Positions 42,135-53,816 are shown, counted from the stretch's first letter. The stretch is 64,000 nucleotides of DNA from Blastococcus fimeti (GCA_900102115.1 FNAW01000002.1:62001-126000); one strand, 5' to 3'. Notes: generated by a model not told the origin, from the sequence alone. Made by a program: numbers and translations.

Positions 42135-43493
42135 TCACATCGAGGCGATGAGCTTCTCGACGCGGTCGTCGACGGACTTGAACGGGTCCTTGCACAGCAC
42201 GGTGCGCTGGGCCTGGTCGTTGAGCTTGAGGTGCACCCAGTCGACGGTGAAGTCGCGGCGCTTCTCCTGGGCCTTGCGGATGAACTCGCCGCGCAGCCGG
42301 GCGCGGGTGGTCTGCGGGGGCACGTTCTTGGCCTCGAAGACGCGCGGCTCGTGGGTGACCCGCTCAACCTGGCCGGCCCGCTCGAGCAGGTAGTACAGCC
42401 CGCGGGTGCGGCTGATGTCGTGGTAGGCGAGGTCCATCTGGGCGACCCGCGGCGAGGACAGCGGCAGGTCGCGCTTGGCCCGGTAGCGCTCGATCAGGCT
42501 GTACTTGATCGCCCAGTCGATCTCGCGATCGATGAGGCTGATGTCCTCGGTGTCGACGGCCTTGAGCACCCGTCCCCACAGCTCGAGCATCTGCCGCTGC
42601 ACCGGGGTGACACCCTCGCGGTCGGCGAACTCCAGCGCGCGGTCGTGGTACTCGCGCTGGATCTCCAGCGCCGACATCTCCTTGCCGCTGGACAGCCGCA
42701 CCTTGCGCCGGCCGGTCATGTCGTGGCTGATCTCGCGGATGGCGCGGATCGGGTTCTCCAGCGTCATGTCCCGGATCGGGACACCGGCCTCGATCATGCG
42801 CAGCACGAGGTCGGTCATCGCCACCTTGAGCAGCGTCGTCGCCTCGCTCATGTTCGAGTCGCCGACGATCACGTGCAGCCGGCGGTACTTCTCGGCGTCG
42901 GCGTGCGGCTCGTCGCGGGTGTTGATGATCGGCCGGGAGCGGGTGGTGGCGCTGGAGACGCCCTCCCAGATGTGCTCGGCCCGCTGGCTGACGCAGTAGA
43001 CGGCGCCGCGCGGGGTCTGCAGCACCTTGCCCGCGCCCACCACGATCTGGCGGCTCACCAGGAAAGGGATGAGGACGTCGGCCAGCCGGCTGAACTCGCC
43101 GTGCCGGCCGACCAGGTAGTTCTCGTGGCAGCCGTAGCTGTTGCCCGCGGAGTCGGTGTTGTTCTTGAACAGGTAGATGTCGCCGATGACGCCCTCCTCG
43201 GCCAGGCGCTGCTCGGCGTCGACCAGCAGCCCCTCGAGGATCCGCTCGCCGGCCTTGTCGTGGACGACGAGTTCGGTGAGGTCGTCGCACTCCGCCGTGG
43301 CGTACTCGGGGTGGCTGCCGACGTCGAGGTACAGCCGGGAGCCGTTGCGCAGGAAGACGTTGGAGCTGCGACCCCAGGAGACCACCCGCCGGAACAGGTA
43401 GCGGGCGACCTCGTCCGGGGACAGCCGCCGCTGCCCCTTGAAGGTGCACGTGACGCCGTACTCGGTCTCGATCCCGAAGATCCGTCGGTCCAC
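42135..43493 (-). CDS. pafA: Pup-protein ligase PafA
   Basis: 452 residues. PafA activates the C-terminal Glu of Pup with ATP and attaches it to substrate lysines. The glutamine-synthetase-like fold is evident: [14 protein letters not shown] with the ATP/Mg-binding Glu, [35 protein letters not shown] and [23 protein letters not shown]. The C-terminal domain ends [11 protein letters not shown]. The start GTG 43493 is set by TAGGCT at 43500-43505. It is a paralogue of dop, 3 kb away. Confidence 0.97.
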   Translation of the reverse strand: MDRRIFGIETEYGVTCTFKGQRRLSPDEVARYLFRRVVSWGRSSNVFLRNGSRLYLDVGSHPEYATAECDDLTELVVHDKAGERILEGLLVDAEQRLAEEGVIGDIYLFKNNTDSAGNSYGCHENYLVGRHGEFSRLADVLIPFLVSRQIVVGAGKVLQTPRGAVYCVSQRAEHIWEGVSSATTRSRPIINTRDEPHADAEKYRRLHVIVGDSNMSEATTLLKVAMTDLVLRMIEAGVPIRDMTLENPIRAIREISHDMTGRRKVRLSSGKEMSALEIQREYHDRALEFADREGVTPVQRQMLELWGRVLKAVDTEDISLIDREIDWAIKYSLIERYRAKRDLPLSSPRVAQMDLAYHDISRTRGLYYLLERAGQVERVTHEPRVFEAKNVPPQTTRARLRGEFIRKAQEKRRDFTVDWVHLKLNDQAQRTVLCKDPFKSVDDRVEKLIASM

Positions 43494-43499
43494 GATCCG

Positions 43500-43505
43500 A
43501 GCCTA
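43500..43505 (-). promoter_or_regulatory. Leaderless -10 of pafA
   Basis: On the complement TAGGCT, six bases, GTG 43493. It shows that pafA can be transcribed apart from prcBA. Confidence 0.55.
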
Positions 43506-43552
43506 GGCGCCGGATGCGACCGGAGTCGCCTCCACGCGCACGCGCGCTCCGG

Positions 43553-44425
43553 TCAGGCCTCCCCGCCGTCCTCGTCGTGGGCGTCGAATCCTGCGCCGCC
43601 GGCGGTGTCGGGGTTGGCCGGGTCGCCGAGGCCGGCGGGCGTACCCGGCTCCGGCACGCTGGGGGCGTGGGCGCTGGTGGCCGGGGCGTCGTCGACGGCG
43701 TCCGGGGTGGGCTCGTCGCCGAGCAGGGTGCGCAGCGCCGAGCCGGTGATCCGGCGGAAGGCCCGCTTGGGACGGCGCCGGTCGAGGACGGCGACCTCCA
43801 GCTGGGCGGCGGTGAGCTGCGACGGGCCGCCGTGGGCGGCTCCCGCGGTCACCGGGCTGACCGCGGACAGCGCCCGGACGCCGACCTGCAGCGCGTCCGA
43901 CAGGCCCATGCCCGGCAGGAAGTGCTCCCTCAGGTGGCCGGTGACGGCCTCGGCCTGCCCGCCCATGACGACGAAGTCCGGCTCGTCGACGACCGAGCCG
44001 TCGAAGGTGAGCCGGTAGAGCTGGTCGGTCTCGGGGCGGTCGCCGACCTCGGCGACGCACAGCTCGACCTCGTAGGGCTTCATCTGCTCGGTGAAGATCG
44101 CGCCGAGGGTCTGGGCGTAGGCGTTGGCGATCACCCGGCCGGTGACGTCGCGGCGGTTGTAGGAGTAGCCGCGGACGTCGGCCAGGCGGACCCCGGCGAC
44201 CCGCAGGCTCTCGAACTCGCTGTACCGGCCGACGGCGGCGAAACCGATCCGGTCGTAGATCTCGCCGACCTTGTGCAGCGTGGAGCTGGGGTTCTCGGCG
44301 ATGAACAGCACGCCGTCGGCGTAGGTGACGACGGCGACGCTGCGGCCGCGGGAGATGCCCTTGCGGGCGTACTCCGAGCGGTCCCGCATGACCTGCTCGG
44401 CGGAGGCGTAGTACGGCATGGTCAT
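43553..44425 (-). CDS. prcA: Proteasome alpha subunit
   Basis: 290 residues. The N-terminal gate segment [24 protein letters not shown] is typical of bacterial alpha subunits, followed by [31 protein letters not shown] and [11 protein letters not shown], then [20 protein letters not shown]. It forms the outer rings of the 20S core and docks Mpa. The tail is extended by about 45 Pro/Asp/Gly-rich residues compared with mycobacteria. A second ATG six bases inside (44419) is an alternative start. prcB ends 2 bp upstream. Confidence 0.96.
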   Translation of the reverse strand: MTMPYYASAEQVMRDRSEYARKGISRGRSVAVVTYADGVLFIAENPSSTLHKVGEIYDRIGFAAVGRYSEFESLRVAGVRLADVRGYSYNRRDVTGRVIANAYAQTLGAIFTEQMKPYEVELCVAEVGDRPETDQLYRLTFDGSVVDEPDFVVMGGQAEAVTGHLREHFLPGMGLSDALQVGVRALSAVSPVTAGAAHGGPSQLTAAQLEVAVLDRRRPKRAFRRITGSALRTLLGDEPTPDAVDDAPATSAHAPSVPEPGTPAGLGDPANPDTAGGAGFDAHDEDGGEA

Positions 44426-44427
44426 GG

Positions 44428-45285
44428 TCAGGCCCCCCGCTCGGTGTTCCGGCGGTCGGCGTCGGCCCGCTCGGTGACGATCGTGTCGGCGACGGCGGCG
44501 ATCTCGGCGTCGGTGAGCCGGACGGCGCCCTCGGCGTCGACCCGGTAGACGATCGGGTAGAGCCGGCGCACCGGGTCGGGGCCGCCGGTCGCGGAGTCGT
44601 CGTCGGCGGCGTCGTAGAGGGATTCGACGACGGTGCGGGTGGCGTCGTCGGCCGGCAGGCCCTGCCGCCAGGTCTTCTTGAGCGAGTTCTTGGCGAACAG
44701 CGAGCCGGAGCCGACGGCGGCGTAGCCGCGCTCCTCGTAGTTCCCGCCGGTGACGTCATAGCTGAAGATGCGGCCGGGCGCGGTGCCCGGCGCGGCGTCG
44801 AGGTCGAAGCCGGCGAACAGCGGGACGACGGCGAGGCCCTGCATCGCCGCACCCAGGTTGCCCCGGATCATCGCGGCGAGGCGGTTGGCCTTGCCGTCGA
44901 GGGACATCGTGAGGCCCTCGATCTTCTCGTAGTGCTCCAGCTCGACCTGGTAAAGCTTCACCATCTCGATGGCGATCCCGGCCGCGCCCGCGATGCCGAT
45001 GACGCTGTAGGAGTCGGCGGGGTAGACCTTCTCGATGTCGCGCGAGCTGATCAGGTTGCCCATGGTGGCGCGCCGGTCGCCGCCCATGAGCACGCCGCCG
45101 TCGTAGGTGACGGCGACGATCGTCGTGCCGTGCGGCGCGAGGTCTCCCACGGGCATGGTCGGGACGGGCCGGCGGCCGGGCAGGAGATCAGGCGCCGCGG
45201 TGGCGAGGAAGTCGGTGAACGAGGAGCCCACCCGGTCCAGGTAGGCGGGCGGGAACCCGCTCCGGGTGGCTGACTGATCGCTCAC
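44428..45285 (-). CDS. prcB: Proteasome beta subunit
   Basis: 285 residues from GTG 45285, with GGGAGAGGGAGA upstream. A 53-residue propeptide ends in DLAPHG; cleavage exposes catalytic Thr54 ([21 protein letters not shown]). Asp and Lys of the active site lie in [10 protein letters not shown] and VYPADS-adjacent [14 protein letters not shown] and [14 protein letters not shown] are family signatures. It forms the inner catalytic rings. The start overlaps the endonuclease-VII gene's stop by 4 bp, an unusual coupling. Confidence 0.96.
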   Translation of the reverse strand: MSDQSATRSGFPPAYLDRVGSSFTDFLATAAPDLLPGRRPVPTMPVGDLAPHGTTIVAVTYDGGVLMGGDRRATMGNLISSRDIEKVYPADSYSVIGIAGAAGIAIEMVKLYQVELEHYEKIEGLTMSLDGKANRLAAMIRGNLGAAMQGLAVVPLFAGFDLDAAPGTAPGRIFSYDVTGGNYEERGYAAVGSGSLFAKNSLKKTWRQGLPADDATRTVVESLYDAADDDSATGGPDPVRRLYPIVYRVDAEGAVRLTDAEIAAVADTIVTERADADRRNTERGA

Positions 45286-46046
45286 GCATCTCCCTCTCCC
45301 GCCTGCTCGCGCCGGCGTGCACCGCTGGTCCGCCCGGTGCTCCGCGTGCTGGTACCGCGCGCGCCCGGGCGTCGCTGCGACCCTACCGGCGGCTCCCCCG
45401 GGCGGCTGGCCGTGTCCGCCTCGTCGGCCGACGCCTCGATCAGCCGCGACATGGCCTGACGCTCGTTGTGGTGCTGGACGTAGAACACGGCCATCTGCAG
45501 CACGAACGGATCGTCGCGGAACTGCCCCAGACCGCCGTTGCAGTTGAAGCAGAGCAAGGCTCGGACCCGGCCGGTTGAATGATCGTGATCGACGTGCGCC
45601 GCTGGGGCGACCCGGCAGATGGCGCAGACGCCGTTCTGCTGACGGAGCATGTGTTCGGCCTCCGCCGCCGTGATGCCGTATCTGCGGGGGAGGTGATAGG
45701 TGCGTGAGCCGCCGACCTTCTCCAGGGCGCGCTTTCCCCGAGCGTTGTGGCAGGGCTTGCAATACGACCCGTAGCCGCTCGCGGAAGCGACGGTCCTGAC
45801 GAAATCGGCCAAGGGCCGTACGGCCTCGCAGTCCGCGCACCACTTGTGGCCATCCGGAACTATCACATCCGCCGGAGGTCGTCGCTGCACTCTGGGCTTG
45901 GAACGCCGAGCTTCCCGAGTGCGCGCGGAGCGCTCAGCCAGGTGCGTGCGGCAGTAGAAGGCGAGGCCGTCCCTGGACCGAGCATTCTTGCCGAACATTT
46001 CGACTGGGCGATGCGCGTCGCAATCTCTGCAATACTTCTCTCTCAT
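45282..46046 (-). CDS. Endonuclease VII-type HNH protein in the proteasome operon
   Basis: 254 residues. Two zinc-ribbon modules come first: CRDC with a later CRTH (about residues 6-35), and CADC with CKPC (about 70-98). The recombination endonuclease VII domain follows: [48 protein letters not shown], with DHDH holding the catalytic His. The C-terminal 50 residues are Arg/Gly/Thr-rich. Early codons (AGA, TAT, GAT, CCA, GAA, AAT) are A/T-ending, unlike pup and prcB. It sits 24 bp after pup and overlaps prcB. I recall similar insertions in other actinobacterial proteasome loci, but the role is unknown. Confidence 0.88.
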   Translation of the reverse strand: MREKYCRDCDAHRPVEMFGKNARSRDGLAFYCRTHLAERSARTREARRSKPRVQRRPPADVIVPDGHKWCADCEAVRPLADFVRTVASASGYGSYCKPCHNARGKRALEKVGGSRTYHLPRRYGITAAEAEHMLRQQNGVCAICRVAPAAHVDHDHSTGRVRALLCFNCNGGLGQFRDDPFVLQMAVFYVQHHNERQAMSRLIEASADEADTASRPGEPPVGSQRRPGARGTSTRSTGRTSGARRREQAGEGDA

Positions 46047-46070
46047 TTCGCGCCGCTAGTACGAAACTAT

Positions 46071-46280
46071 TCACTCCCCCCCTTTTTGTACATACGACCT
46101 CACGAAGTCTTCTGCGTTGGACTCGAGGACCTCGTCGATCTCGTCCAGGAGCGAGTCGACCTCGTCGGTCATCTCCTGGCGACGCTCGACGCCCTCGGTG
46201 TCGACCGAGGCCTCGACCTCGTCGGTCTCCTCGCGCGACTGCGTCGCCTTCTTCTGCCCGCCGGTGTCCCTGGTGGCCAT
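46071..46280 (-). CDS. pup: Prokaryotic ubiquitin-like protein Pup
   Basis: 69 residues from ATG 46280, with GGGAGGGG upstream. Disordered, acidic protein; the central coiled-coil element DEVDSLLDEIDEVLESNAEDF is the Mpa-binding region. The C-terminus is Tyr-Val-Gln-Lys-Gly-Gly-Glu, ready for PafA ligation without prior deamidation, unlike mycobacterial Pup, which ends in Gln. The last codons contain an A5-G7 run. A -10 (TAGCTT, 46320-46325) and a hairpin (46326-46350) separate it from dop. Confidence 0.97.
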   Translation of the reverse strand: MATRDTGGQKKATQSREETDEVEASVDTEGVERRQEMTDEVDSLLDEIDEVLESNAEDFVRSYVQKGGE

Positions 46281-46319
46281 GGCCTGCCCCTCCCGTCGTG
46301 GGAACTGCTGCTGGCGCTG

Positions 46320-46350
46320 AAGCTACCCGCCGGGGATGACATCCGGCGGG
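46320..46350 (-). promoter_or_regulatory. pup promoter and upstream hairpin
   Basis: On the complement TAGCTT (46320-46325) lies about 40 bases before ATG 46280. Just upstream CCCGCCGG and CCGGCGGG (46326-46333 and 46343-46350) form an 8-bp hairpin that may end dop transcripts. Confidence 0.45.
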
Positions 46351-46372
46351 CGGCGGACGGACGCTGTGGAGA

Positions 46373-47878
46373 TCACCGGCCGGTGATCGTGTCCACCAGG
46401 TCCTGCGCGGTCGCCGACGCCTCGAACAACGCACCGACGTGCTCACGGGTGCCCCGCAGCGGCTCCATCGTGGGGATGCGGACGAGGTTCTCCCGGCCGA
46501 GGTCGAAGACCACCGAGTCCCACGACGCCGCCGCCACCGAGGCGGGGAATCGGCGCAGGCACTCACCGCGGAAGTAGGCGCGGGTGTCCTCCGGGGCGTG
46601 CACCACCGCCCGCTCGACCTCGTCGTCGGTGAGCAGCCGCTGCATCGAGCCGCGCGCCACCAGCCGGTTGTACAGCCCCTTGTCCGGCCGCACGTCGGAG
46701 TACTGCAGGTCGACGAGCTTGAGCCGCGAGTCGCCCCACGAGAGCCCGTCGCGGGAGCGGTACCCCTCGAGCAGCCGGAGCTTGGCCGGCCAGTCCAGCC
46801 GGTCGGCGCAGCGCATCGGGTCGATCGCGAGGTCCTCGAGCACCTCGGCCCACCGGCGCAGGACGTCGTCGGTCTGCTCGTCGCCGTCCCCGCGCTGGGC
46901 GACGAACTTCTGCGCCAGCTCCAGGTAGGTCTGCTGCATCTCGAGCGCGGTCATGCGGCGTCCGTCGCGCAGCCGGATCGTGTGCGTCAGCGAGGGGTCG
47001 TGGCTGATCGCCTGCAGCGCCTGCACCGGCTCCTCGAGGGAGAGGTCGTTCGGCAGGAAGCGCGCCTCGATCATGGCCAGCACGAGCGACGTCGTCCCGA
47101 CCTTGAGGTAGGTGGAGAGCTCCGCCAGATTCGCGTCGCCGATGATCACGTGCAGCCGGCGGTACTTCTCGGCGTCGGCGTGCGGCTCGTCGCGGGTGTT
47201 GATGATGGGCCGCTTGAGCGTCGTCTCCAGGCCGACCTCGACCTCGAAGAAGTCGGCCCGCGAGGAGAGCTGGAAGCCGGCGGTGCGGCTCTCCGCGCCG
47301 ATGCCCACCCGGCCGGCGCCGGCGAACACCTGGCGGGTCACGAAGAACGGCACCAGCCCGCGGATGATGTCGACGAACGGCGTCCGGCGGTCCATCAGGT
47401 AGTTCTCGTGCGCGCCGTAGGAGGCGCCCTTGCCGTCGGTGTTGTTCTTGTAGAGCTGGATGGCGCTCGTGCCCGGCACCCGGGCGGCGCGGCGGGTGGC
47501 CTCGGCCATGACCCGCTCCCCCGCCTTGTCCCACAGGACGATGTCGCGCGGGGTGGTGACCTCCGGCGTCGAGTACTCCGGGTGCGCGTGGTCGACGTAG
47601 AGCCGCGCGCCGTTGGTCAGGATGACGTTGGCCATCCCGGTGTCCTCGTCCAGGTCGTTGTGGTCCAGCGCCTGCGCCGGGGTGAGGTCGAAGCCGCGGG
47701 CGTCGCGCAGCGGCGACTCCTCCTCGAAGTCCCACCGGGGACGGCGCCGGCTCGGGGCCTCGGCCACCGACCAGGCGTTGACCACCTGGCTGGACAGCGT
47801 CGTCGGGTTGGCCGTCGGCTGCCCCGGCACGGAGATGCCGTACTCGACCTCGGTGCCCATGACCCGCCGCACGCTCAT
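46373..47878 (-). CDS. dop: Depupylase/deamidase Dop
   Basis: 501 residues from ATG 47878, supported by leaderless TAGGGT at 47885-47890. Same fold as Paf[31 protein letters not shown] with the catalytic Asp-type position, [20 protein letters not shown] and [23 protein letters not shown]. The Dop loop follows the first strand ([20 protein letters not shown], about residues 23-42). Because Pup already ends in Glu, Dop is expected to work here chiefly as depupylase, removing Pup from substrates. Confidence 0.96.
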   Translation of the reverse strand: MSVRRVMGTEVEYGISVPGQPTANPTTLSSQVVNAWSVAEAPSRRRPRWDFEEESPLRDARGFDLTPAQALDHNDLDEDTGMANVILTNGARLYVDHAHPEYSTPEVTTPRDIVLWDKAGERVMAEATRRAARVPGTSAIQLYKNNTDGKGASYGAHENYLMDRRTPFVDIIRGLVPFFVTRQVFAGAGRVGIGAESRTAGFQLSSRADFFEVEVGLETTLKRPIINTRDEPHADAEKYRRLHVIIGDANLAELSTYLKVGTTSLVLAMIEARFLPNDLSLEEPVQALQAISHDPSLTHTIRLRDGRRMTALEMQQTYLELAQKFVAQRGDGDEQTDDVLRRWAEVLEDLAIDPMRCADRLDWPAKLRLLEGYRSRDGLSWGDSRLKLVDLQYSDVRPDKGLYNRLVARGSMQRLLTDDEVERAVVHAPEDTRAYFRGECLRRFPASVAAASWDSVVFDLGRENLVRIPTMEPLRGTREHVGALFEASATAQDLVDTITGR

Positions 47879-47884
47879 GGCCCA

Positions 47885-47890
47885 ACCCTA
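47885..47890 (-). promoter_or_regulatory. Leaderless -10 of dop
   Basis: On the complement TAGGGT, six bases, ATG 47878. Confidence 0.6.
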
Positions 47891-47937
47891 GGCCGCGCGG
47901 CACCCCCGGGGACGGCGACGGCCGGGCCGCCCCCGTG

Positions 47938-48903
47938 TCAGAGGGTGACCACGACCTTGCCCGTCACCGTCCCGGCCACGAGCTCCCGGACGGCGTCCGG
48001 CGCCTCCGCGAGCGGGTACGTGCGGTCGACCACCGGTCGGACCGCCCCCCGCTCTATCAGCTCCGACAGCGCCACCAGGTCGGGCGTCCGGACCACGGAG
48101 ACGAACATGCGCAGACGCTGCCGGAGGAAGGGAGAGAGCAGCACCGCGCCGAGCTGCCGGCTCATGCCCAGCCACCGGCCGCCACCTTCACCGCCGACGA
48201 TGACGAGGGTCCCGCGTGGCGCGAGAGCCCTCCGCAGCCGGCGGAGCGGCCGGCCGCCTCCGATGTCGAGGACGACGTCGAAGTGCTGCGTCCCGTCGGT
48301 GACGTCGTGCTGGGCGTAGTCGATCACCTCGTCGGCGCCCCAGGACCGCACCGCGTCGACTTTCCCCGCGCTGCACAGCCCGGTCACGTGGCCACCGAAC
48401 GCCTTCGCCACCTGCACGGCGAAACTGCCGACGCCGCCGCTCGCCCCGATCACGAGGACCCGCTGCCCCCGCTGCAGGCGGGCCTGGTCGCGCAGCGCCT
48501 GGAGCGCCGTCACGCCGGACACGGGGACGGCGGCGGCCTCCGGAAAGGTGAGGCCGGCCGGCTTGGGGGCCAGCCTGTCCTGCCGCACGGCCGCGTACTC
48601 GGCGAATGTGCCGCTCCCGCTCCCGAACACCTCGTCCCCGGGCTCGAAGCCGGTCACCTCGGCGCCCACCCGGTGGACGACGCCGGCCAGTTCCCCGCCG
48701 CGGACCGGCTGTCGCGGGGCGCGCAGACCCGTGCCCAGCCGCACCGCGTACGGCTCGCCGGCCATCAGGTGCCAGGCGCCCCGGTCCACGCCCGCCGCCC
48801 GGACGCTCACCAGGACGTCCCGCGGACCGACGGTCGGCTCGGCCACCTCCCGGAGCTCGAGCACGTCGGCCGAGCCGTACCGGTCCTGGACGATCGCCTT
48901 CAT
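47938..48903 (-). CDS. Zinc-independent NAD(P)H:quinone-type oxidoreductase (MDR family)
   Basis: 321 residues. GroES-like N-terminal domain: MKAIVQDRYGSADVLELREV and GGELAGVVHRVGAEVTGFEPGDEVFG. The Rossmann domain has VLVIGASGGVGSFAVQVAKAFG at about residues 148-169. No zinc-ligand cysteines are present, placing it among quinone oxidoreductase-like MDR enzymes. Its ATG overlaps the XRE gene's stop (ATGA), so it belongs to the three-gene operon starting at 49555. Substrate not predictable. Confidence 0.9.
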   Translation of the reverse strand: MKAIVQDRYGSADVLELREVAEPTVGPRDVLVSVRAAGVDRGAWHLMAGEPYAVRLGTGLRAPRQPVRGGELAGVVHRVGAEVTGFEPGDEVFGSGSGTFAEYAAVRQDRLAPKPAGLTFPEAAAVPVSGVTALQALRDQARLQRGQRVLVIGASGGVGSFAVQVAKAFGGHVTGLCSAGKVDAVRSWGADEVIDYAQHDVTDGTQHFDVVLDIGGGRPLRRLRRALAPRGTLVIVGGEGGGRWLGMSRQLGAVLLSPFLRQRLRMFVSVVRTPDLVALSELIERGAVRPVVDRTYPLAEAPDAVRELVAGTVTGKVVVTL

Positions 48904-49133
48904 GGCTGCTCCTCGGTCGTTGCGGGGTACTGGAAGACGTCGTCCAAGGGCGCTCGGAAGACCCGGGCGATGCGGAAGGCCATCTCGAGCGACGGCGAGT
49001 AGCGCCCCTGCTCGATGGCGATGACGGTCTGCCGGGTGACGCCGATCCGCCGGGCGAGCTCGGCCTGGGTCATCTCGCCGTGCTCGAAGCGCAGCGTGCG
49101 GATGCGGTTCGTGACGCTGGTGGGCTTCACCAT
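48900..49133 (-). CDS. XRE-family helix-turn-helix regulator
   Basis: 77 residues from ATG 49133, overlapping the membrane-protein gene by 7 bp. The fold is complete: NRIRTLRFEHGEMTQAELARRIGVTRQTVIAIEQGRYSPSLEMAFRIARVF, with the recognition helix in VTRQTVIAIE. These minimal regulators usually repress their own operon. Two similar operator-like sequences flank the promoter of this operon, at 49569-49586 and 49616-49633, fitting autoregulation. Confidence 0.92.
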   Translation of the reverse strand: MVKPTSVTNRIRTLRFEHGEMTQAELARRIGVTRQTVIAIEQGRYSPSLEMAFRIARVFRAPLDDVFQYPATTEEQP

Positions 49134-49555
49134 TCCTGGAAGCCCCTCCGGTAGGCGACGATCCGGGCGACCGAGCCGACGATCGCGGACAGGAAGAACG
49201 CCAGGTAGAGGGCGTTCGCGATCCAGAAGTGGTCGTGCTCGCCGAGGGCGAGGAGCAGCCCCGCGACGCCGCCCAGCACCAGGAACGACTGCCCGACGTA
49301 CTGGCCGAGGCGGTGGATCTCCCGGTCCCGCTGGTCGGTGGCCCTGTCCTCGCGGTGGCCGCCGAGGTCCGCAGCGATGTTCAGCACGATGGTGCCGGCG
49401 ATCGCCGCGCCGACGCTCCAGAGGAGAGCGGCCGCGTAGGGCGCATCGGAGAGCGGCGCGTCGCCGGCCCCGCCCACGACGACGACCACGTACGTGGCGT
49501 AGGTGATCACCGCGACCGTCGCCATGATCCACGCCCGCTTCTCCTCGAACGCCAC
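49127..49555 (-). CDS. Four-helix membrane protein paired with an XRE regulator
   Basis: 142 residues from GTG 49555, with GAGGAG six bases upstream. Four transmembrane segments: AWIMATVAVITYATYVVVVVG, AAALLWSVGAAIAGTIVLNIA, GQSFLVLGGVAGLLLALG and IANALYLAFFLSAIVGSVARI. Between helices 2 and 3 is a charged loop (GGHREDRATDQRDREIHRLG). No named family is certain; such proteins often accompany small XRE regulators. An apparent longer start at 49621 is really the -35 element. Confidence 0.78.
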   Translation of the reverse strand: MAFEEKRAWIMATVAVITYATYVVVVVGGAGDAPLSDAPYAAALLWSVGAAIAGTIVLNIAADLGGHREDRATDQRDREIHRLGQYVGQSFLVLGGVAGLLLALGEHDHFWIANALYLAFFLSAIVGSVARIVAYRRGFQEW

Positions 49556-49568
49556 ACCCAGCTCCTCG

Positions 49569-49586
49569 TGTCGAACATCTTTGACA
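49569..49586. promoter_or_regulatory. Operator-like site 2 at the transcription start
   Basis: On the complement TGTCAAAGATGTTCGACA, an imperfect 18-bp dyad closely resembling site 1. It covers the predicted transcription start. Confidence 0.5.
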
Positions 49587-49592
49587 TCGAGC

Positions 49593-49621
49593 AACGTAAA
49601 GGGGGGCGGACACGATGTCAA
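49593..49621 (-). promoter_or_regulatory. Consensus promoter of the membrane protein-XRE-oxidoreductase operon
   Basis: On the complement TTGACA (49616-49621), exactly 17 bases, TACGTT (49593-49598). Start of transcription near 49586, leader about 30 bases. Confidence 0.75.
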
Positions 49622-49633
49622 GATTCTTTGACG
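49616..49633. promoter_or_regulatory. Operator-like site 1 overlapping the -35
   Basis: On the complement CGTCAAAGAATCTTGACA, containing GTCAA-N6-TTGAC. It shares GTCAAAGA and GACA with site 2, 47 bp away, and overlaps the -35 hexamer. Confidence 0.5.
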
Positions 49634-49652
49634 TCACCCGCGCCGGGCGCGG

Positions 49653-49692
49653 CGACGGCCCGGCGCCCGCGGGTGCGGGGGCCGGGCCGTCG
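49653..49692 (-). terminator. Terminator hairpin after mpa
   Basis: Two 18-base arms (49653-49670 and 49675-49692) pair with a single mismatch around a four-base loop, beginning 14 bp past the mpa stop. G/C-only stem without U-tract. Confidence 0.75.
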
Positions 49693-49706
49693 TCGAGCGT
49701 GCGGAT

Positions 49707-51488
49707 CTACAGGTACTGGCCGGTGTTCGTGGCCGTGTCGATCGCGCGGCCGGACTCGTTGCCCTTGCCGCTGATCAGCGTGCGGATGTAGACGATCCGC
49801 TCGCCCTTCTTGCCCGAGATCCGCGCCCAGTCGTCGGGGTTGGTGGTGTTCGGCAGGTCCTCGTTCTCCTTGAACTCGTCGACGCAGGCCTGCATCAGGT
49901 GGCCGACCCGCAGACCCCCGGTGCCGGTCTCGAGCCGCTCCTTGATCGCCATCTTCTTGGCGCGGTCGACGATGTTCTGCAGCATCGCGCCCGAGTTGAA
50001 GTCCTTGAAGTACAGGACCTCCTTGTCACCGTTGGCGTAGGTGACCTCGAGGAAGCGGTTCTCCTCGACCTCGGTGTACATGCGCTCGACGGTCCGCTGG
50101 ATCATCCCGGCGATCGTCGCCTCCCGGCTGCCGCCGTGCTCGGCCAGGTCGTCGGGGTGCAGCGGGAGCGTCGGGAGCAGGTACTTGCTGAAGATGTCCC
50201 GGGCCGCCTCGGCGTCCGGCCGCTCGATCTTGATCTTCACGTCGAGCCGGCCCGGCCGCAGGATCGCCGGGTCGATCATGTCCTCCCGGTTGGAGGCGCC
50301 GATGACGATGACGTTCTCCAGGCCCTCGACGCCGTCGATCTCGCTGAGCAGCTGCGGCACGATCGTCGACTCGACGTCGGAGGAGACCCCCGACCCCCGG
50401 GTGCGGAAGATCGAGTCCATCTCGTCGAAGAACACGATGACCGGGGTGCCCTCGCTGGCCTTCTCGCGCGCCCGCTGGAAGACCAGGCGGATGTGCCGCT
50501 CGGTCTCGCCGACGTACTTGTTGAGCAGCTCGGGGCCCTTGATGTTGAGGAAGTAGGACTTCCCCTGGCCCTCCCCCTTGAGCGCCGACACCTTCTTGGC
50601 CAGCGAGTTCGCCACCGCCTTGGCGATCAGCGTCTTGCCGCAGCCGGGCGGGCCGTAGAGCAGGATCCCCTTCGGCGGACGCAACTGGTACTCGCGGAAC
50701 AGGTCCGCGTGCAGGAACGGCAGCTCCACGGCGTCGCGGATCTGCTCGATCTGCCGCGAGAGGCCACCGATGTCCGCGTAGTCGATGTCCGGAACCTCTT
50801 CGAGGACGAGCTCCTCGACCTCGCTCTTCGGGATCCGCTCGTAGACGTAGCCCGACCTCGACTCCAGCAGCAGGGAGTCCCCCGCCCGCAGCGGCTGATC
50901 GGTCAGCGAGTCGGCGAGGTAGACGATGCGTTCCTCGTCGGTGTGGCCGATGACCAGCGCCCGCTGGGTGACGCCGTCGACCGGCTCCAGCAGCTCCTTG
51001 AGCATGACGACGTCGCCGGCGCGCTCGAAACCGCGCGCCTCGACGACGTTCATCGCCTCGTTGAGCATGACCTCCTGGCCGGGCCGCAGCTCGAGGCCCT
51101 CCACGTTGGGCGAGAGGGTCACCCGCAGCTTGCGGCCGCTGGTGAACACGTCGACCGACCCGTCCTCGTGGCGCTCCAGGAAGACGCCGTACCCGGAGGG
51201 GGGCTGCCCCAGCCGGTCGACCTCCTCCTTGAGCGTCACCAGCTGCTCGCGGGCGTCGCGCAGGGTGGACGAGAGCTTGTCGTTCCGCTCGGACAGGAAG
51301 GCCGCGCGGCCCTCCGCCTCGGCGATCCGCTCCTCGAGCACCCGCGTCTGCCGCGGGCTCTCGGACACCTTGCGCCGCAGCAGACCGATCTCCTCCTCGA
51401 GGTAGGAGATCTGGGTGAGCAGCGCAGCGACGTCACGTTCGCGTCGCGCCTTCAACTCGTCGGGACCATCGATCGGACCTGGGCCCAT
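49707..51488 (-). CDS. mpa: Proteasomal AAA ATPase Mpa/ARC
   Basis: 593 residues from ATG 51488, with GGAGGT upstream. Order: N-terminal coiled coil (about 15-85) that binds Pup, tandem OB domain (about 90-230), AAA module with Walker [13 protein letters not shown], pore loop after [18 protein letters not shown], Walker [13 protein letters not shown] and the SRH with [12 protein letters not shown]. The C-terminus is TGQYL, the motif that docks into and opens the PrcA ring. It unfolds pupylated substrates for degradation. It is separated from dop by the XRE operon. Confidence 0.97.
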   Translation of the reverse strand: MGPGPIDGPDELKARRERDVAALLTQISYLEEEIGLLRRKVSESPRQTRVLEERIAEAEGRAAFLSERNDKLSSTLRDAREQLVTLKEEVDRLGQPPSGYGVFLERHEDGSVDVFTSGRKLRVTLSPNVEGLELRPGQEVMLNEAMNVVEARGFERAGDVVMLKELLEPVDGVTQRALVIGHTDEERIVYLADSLTDQPLRAGDSLLLESRSGYVYERIPKSEVEELVLEEVPDIDYADIGGLSRQIEQIRDAVELPFLHADLFREYQLRPPKGILLYGPPGCGKTLIAKAVANSLAKKVSALKGEGQGKSYFLNIKGPELLNKYVGETERHIRLVFQRAREKASEGTPVIVFFDEMDSIFRTRGSGVSSDVESTIVPQLLSEIDGVEGLENVIVIGASNREDMIDPAILRPGRLDVKIKIERPDAEAARDIFSKYLLPTLPLHPDDLAEHGGSREATIAGMIQRTVERMYTEVEENRFLEVTYANGDKEVLYFKDFNSGAMLQNIVDRAKKMAIKERLETGTGGLRVGHLMQACVDEFKENEDLPNTTNPDDWARISGKKGERIVYIRTLISGKGNESGRAIDTATNTGQYL

Positions 51489-51592
51489 CACGCACCTCCG
51501 CACATTCGGGGGAGCCAGGACGCAAATCTATACACGCGGGACGACAGTTCGCCGTCGGCTCGCGCGAGGTGCTGCGCTCCCCCGGAGGCGGC

Positions 51593-53530
<1,938 letters not shown>

Positions 53531-53534
53531 CCGC

Positions 53535-53744
53535 TCAGCCCTGGGCGCGCACGTGGGCGACCAGAGCGTTGGCGTGCCCGTGGCCCAGGCCGTGCTCGGT
53601 CTTCAGCCAGGCGACCACGTCCATGTGCCCGTCCAGCGGAGAGCTGCGGACGAGGTCGAGCCACTCCCCCACGGGCCGCCCGTACTTCTTCTCGATGGAC
53701 GGGAAGTACGAGGCCGGTCCCGTGACCGTTCCGTCACCGCTCAT
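53535..53744 (-). CDS. DUF4287 domain protein
   Basis: 69 residues. The DUF4287 pattern is clear: SYFPSIEKKYGRPVGEWLDLVR, then MDVVAWLKTEHGLGHGHANALVAHV. A small helical protein of unknown function, found widely in actinobacteria and sometimes fused to DUF5655. It is convergent with the nuclease gene, 4 bp from its stop. Confidence 0.9.
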   Translation of the reverse strand: MSGDGTVTGPASYFPSIEKKYGRPVGEWLDLVRSSPLDGHMDVVAWLKTEHGLGHGHANALVAHVRAQG

Positions 53745-53816
53745 GTCAGCTCCTCCGTGGTCGTGCGCGGCCCTCCGGCCACCGTCAGCAGATCAGACGG
53801 CAGCGGCGGCCCGGAC

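Noticed and set aside
49619..49621. TTG start extending the membrane-protein gene
   Set aside because: This TTG is the beginning of the -35 TTGACA; GTG 49555 has a GAGGAG ribosome site.
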